Source of the DNA: Agromyces sp. G08B096
GTDB taxonomy: Bacteria; Actinomycetota; Actinomycetes; Actinomycetales; Microbacteriaceae
Assembly: GCF_040267705.1 (NCBI RefSeq)
Contig: NZ_CP158374.1
Coordinates: 372,001 to 436,000, forward strand
Direction of reading: 5' to 3'
Length of the DNA stretch: 64,000 bases
The notes under the pieces were generated by a model. The model did not search any database and had not been told where the DNA came from. It was given only the letters and a program-made list of their open reading frames with translations. Made by a program: the position numbers and the translations under genes. Every line of letters begins with the position of its first letter. Positions within the stretch are counted from its first letter, which is position 1. Of the stretch, positions 62,142 to 64,000 are shown piece by piece.

Positions 62142-63443
62142 TCAGACCGGGTCGCCGGCGAGGACCGGGTCGCCGACCAGCACGCCCTCGCGCCACACCC
62201 GACGCACCAGCGGCACGCCGGGCCGGTAGGCGAGGTGCACGTGGCCCGGCGCGGCGAGCTCGACGAGGTCGGCGCGCATCCCGGGCCGCAGGGCCCCGAC
62301 GTCCTCGCGGCGGAGCGCCCGCGCGCCGCCAGCGGTCGCCGCCCACACCGCCTCGGCGGGTGTCATCCGCATGTCGCGCACCGCGACCGCGATGCAGAAC
62401 GGCATCGAACTGGTGAAGCTCGAGCCCGGGTTGCAGTCGCTCGCGATCGCCACCGTGACACCCGCGTCGATGAGCCGGCGCGCGTCGGGGTACGGCTGCC
62501 TGGTCGAGAACTCGACGCCGGGCAGCAGGGTCGCCACCGTGTCGGAGCCGGCGAGCAGCGCGACGTCCGCGTCGTCGAGGAAGGTGCAGTGGTCGACGGA
62601 TGCCGCACCGAGTTCGACGGCGAGCGCGACGCCCTCGCCCGGGCCGAGCTGGTTGCCGTGCACGCGCACCCCGAGCCCCGCCTGCCGCCCGGCCTCGAGG
62701 ACCCGCCGCGACTGCGCGGGCGTGAACGCCCCGCGTTCGCAGAAGGCATCGACCCAGCGCGAGGACGGCGCGCACGCGTCGAGCATCTCGCCGACGACGA
62801 GGTCCACGTAAGCGTCGGCGCCCGGGCCGTCGGGCTCGCGGAACTCGGCCGGCACGACGTGCGCACCGAGGAAGGTGACCTCCTCGGTCACCTCGGCCGC
62901 GAGGCGCACGAGCCGCGCCTCCGTCGCGACATCCAGCCCGTACCCCGATTTCACCTCGAACGTCGTGGTGCCCTGCGCGTGCAGCTCGGCCACGAATCCC
63001 GCGAGCCGAGCGCGCAGGACGTCGTCGCTCGCGGCGCGCGTGGCCGCGACCGTGGAACGGATGCCTCCGGCCTCGTACGGCCGCCCGGCCATGCGCGCGG
63101 CGAACTCGTCGGCGCGGTCGCCGCCGAACACCAGATGGGTGTGGCTGTCGACGAAGCCGGGCAGGACGGCCCGCCCACCCGCGTCGACGACCTCGACCGA
63201 GGCATCCCGGCTCGCCCGGTGCTCCTCCCCGTCCCGCCGGTCCGCAGCGTCGACCGCGCCCGGCAACTGCTCCGAGGCGTGGGCCGCCGGTCCGACCCAG
63301 GCCACCCGGCCGTCTTCGACGAGCACCGCCGCATCGCGGACGATGCCGAGCGGACCGCCCGCTCGGCCGGGCGCCGGATCGTTCGTCACCAGCTCGCCGA
63401 TGCCCGTCAGGAGCATCCGGCGCACCGCCCCGCCGTCGTTCAT
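62142..63443 (-). CDS. hutI: Imidazolonepropionase
   Basis: 433 residues of the amidohydrolase superfamily. It opens 4-imidazolone-5-propionate to N-formimidoyl-glutamate in histidine breakdown. Metal ligands lie in [12 protein letters not shown] (HxH), VHGNQL and the Asp of [10 protein letters not shown] near residue 340. [17 protein letters not shown] and [11 protein letters not shown] are HutI-specific. I use ATG 63443, which overlaps the hutU stop by ATGA, as is common in hut operons. A 25-residue insertion (about residues 45-70, rich in Asp and Arg) is longer than usual. Confidence 0.95.
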   Translation of the reverse strand: MNDGGAVRRMLLTGIGELVTNDPAPGRAGGPLGIVRDAAVLVEDGRVAWVGPAAHASEQLPGAVDAADRRDGEEHRASRDASVEVVDAGGRAVLPGFVDSHTHLVFGGDRADEFAARMAGRPYEAGGIRSTVAATRAASDDVLRARLAGFVAELHAQGTTTFEVKSGYGLDVATEARLVRLAAEVTEEVTFLGAHVVPAEFREPDGPGADAYVDLVVGEMLDACAPSSRWVDAFCERGAFTPAQSRRVLEAGRQAGLGVRVHGNQLGPGEGVALAVELGAASVDHCTFLDDADVALLAGSDTVATLLPGVEFSTRQPYPDARRLIDAGVTVAIASDCNPGSSFTSSMPFCIAVAVRDMRMTPAEAVWAATAGGARALRREDVGALRPGMRADLVELAAPGHVHLAYRPGVPLVRRVWREGVLVGDPVLAGDPV

Positions 63444-64000
63444 CGGCCGGACGGCTCCCCATCGAGCATCGGCACCCGCAGGCCGCGCTCCCGGGCCACC
63501 TCGATCGCCCGGTCGTACCCCGCGTCGACGTGGCGCATCACGCCCGTGCCGGGATCGTTCACCAGCACCCGGGCGATCTTCTCCGCGGCGAGGTCCGTGC
63601 CGTCGGCCACGACGACCTGCCCGGCGTGGATCGATCGGCCGATGCCCACGCCGCCGCCGTGGTGGATCGACACCCACGTCGCCCCCGAGGCGGTGTTCAG
63701 CATGGCGTTCAGCAGCGGCCAGTCGGCGATCGCGTCGGAGCCGTCGGCCATCGACTCGGTCTCGCGGTACGGGCTCGCGACGCTGCCCGCGTCGAGGTGG
63801 TCGCGGCCGATGACGACGGGCGCCGACAGCTCGCCGGAGGCCACCATCTCGTTGAACCGCAGCCCCGCGAGGTGACGCTCCTGGTAGCCGAGCCAGCAGA
63901 TCCGCGCCGGCAGGCCCTCGAAGTGCACCTTCTCACCCGCCTGCGTGATCCAGCGGCGCAGGTGCTCGTCGTGCGGGAACAGGTCGAGGATGGCCCGGTC
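63440..64000 (-). CDS. hutU: Urocanate hydratase (C-terminal part)
   Basis: The last 186 codons are present; the gene runs off the right edge. It hydrates urocanate to imidazolonepropionate with NAD as a catalytic cofactor. The fragment contains [19 protein letters not shown], then [24 protein letters not shown] in two parts, and [20 protein letters not shown], all typical of the HutU C-terminus. It is upstream of and translationally coupled to hutI. Confidence 0.96.
   Translation of the reverse strand, partial: DRAILDLFPHDEHLRRWITQAGEKVHFEGLPARICWLGYQERHLAGLRFNEMVASGELSAPVVIGRDHLDAGSVASPYRETESMADGSDAIADWPLLNAMLNTASGATWVSIHHGGGVGIGRSIHAGQVVVADGTDLAAEKIARVLVNDPGTGVMRHVDAGYDRAIEVARERGLRVPMLDGEPSGR

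Overview
The window is GC-rich actinobacterial chromosome. Dense short-gap gene packing, many GTG starts, scattered purine genes (purD, purC, purF, purM), a DUF3073 gene just after purM and frequent gatgcc/gcatcc codon pairs fit the family Microbacteriaceae (Agromyces or a close relative). This placement is inferred from gene content, not from a marker gene. I saw no rRNA, tRNA, CRISPR array, insertion sequence or integrase.

Layout. 1-4162: a TetR/MFS/FAD-oxidoreductase operon with two matching operators, a second TetR gene and a catechol-dioxygenase-like gene. 4188-14789: purDC, purF, purM and ordinary housekeeping or hypothetical genes, plus a secreted trypsin-like protease. 14935-16984: a flavin monooxygenase and an EamA exporter. 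17064-34724: a two-operon accessory locus. 34792-44434: an APC permease, a CopC-like protein, a pair of CrcB fluoride channels, a PadR/DUF4097 pair, a MerR regulator and a divergent YczE/MocR pair. 44721-47436: two secreted surface proteins, one a chaplin-like repeat protein with a LAXTG sorting signal. 47581-50937: an RND exporter. 51006-57185: copper handling (HMA protein, DUF305 lipoprotein, CopB-type ATPase, two CsoR-type operators) surrounding a GntR gene and a drug-type ABC exporter. 57404-64000: sugar-nucleotide-epimerase-like, HutG-like, SixA-like, DUF503 and WYL genes, then hutI and the end of hutU.

The most interesting part is 17064-34724. The first operon encodes a cytoplasmic GH127 beta-L-arabinofuranosidase, a complete peptide ABC importer, a prolyl aminopeptidase, an Xaa-Pro aminopeptidase and a GntR/FCD regulator. 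The second encodes all steps from trans-4-hydroxy-L-proline to 2-oxoglutarate: 4-hydroxyproline epimerase, three-subunit D-hydroxyproline dehydrogenase, pyrroline-4-hydroxy-2-carboxylate deaminase and 2-oxoglutarate-semialdehyde dehydrogenase. Both promoters carry the same 12-bp site, GTAATATGTCAC or its exact reverse complement. Plant extensins and arabinosylated signalling peptides carry beta-L-arabinofuranose on hydroxyproline, so I read this as a self-contained pathway that imports, deglycosylates, cleaves and burns plant hydroxyproline-rich glycopeptides. Each family role is known; the integrated pathway is inference.

A second pattern runs through the window. At least thirteen genes have a -10-like hexamer 6-8 bases before the start codon and no Shine-Dalgarno sequence, which suggests leaderless transcripts. 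Genes inside operons are mostly joined by ATGA overlaps.
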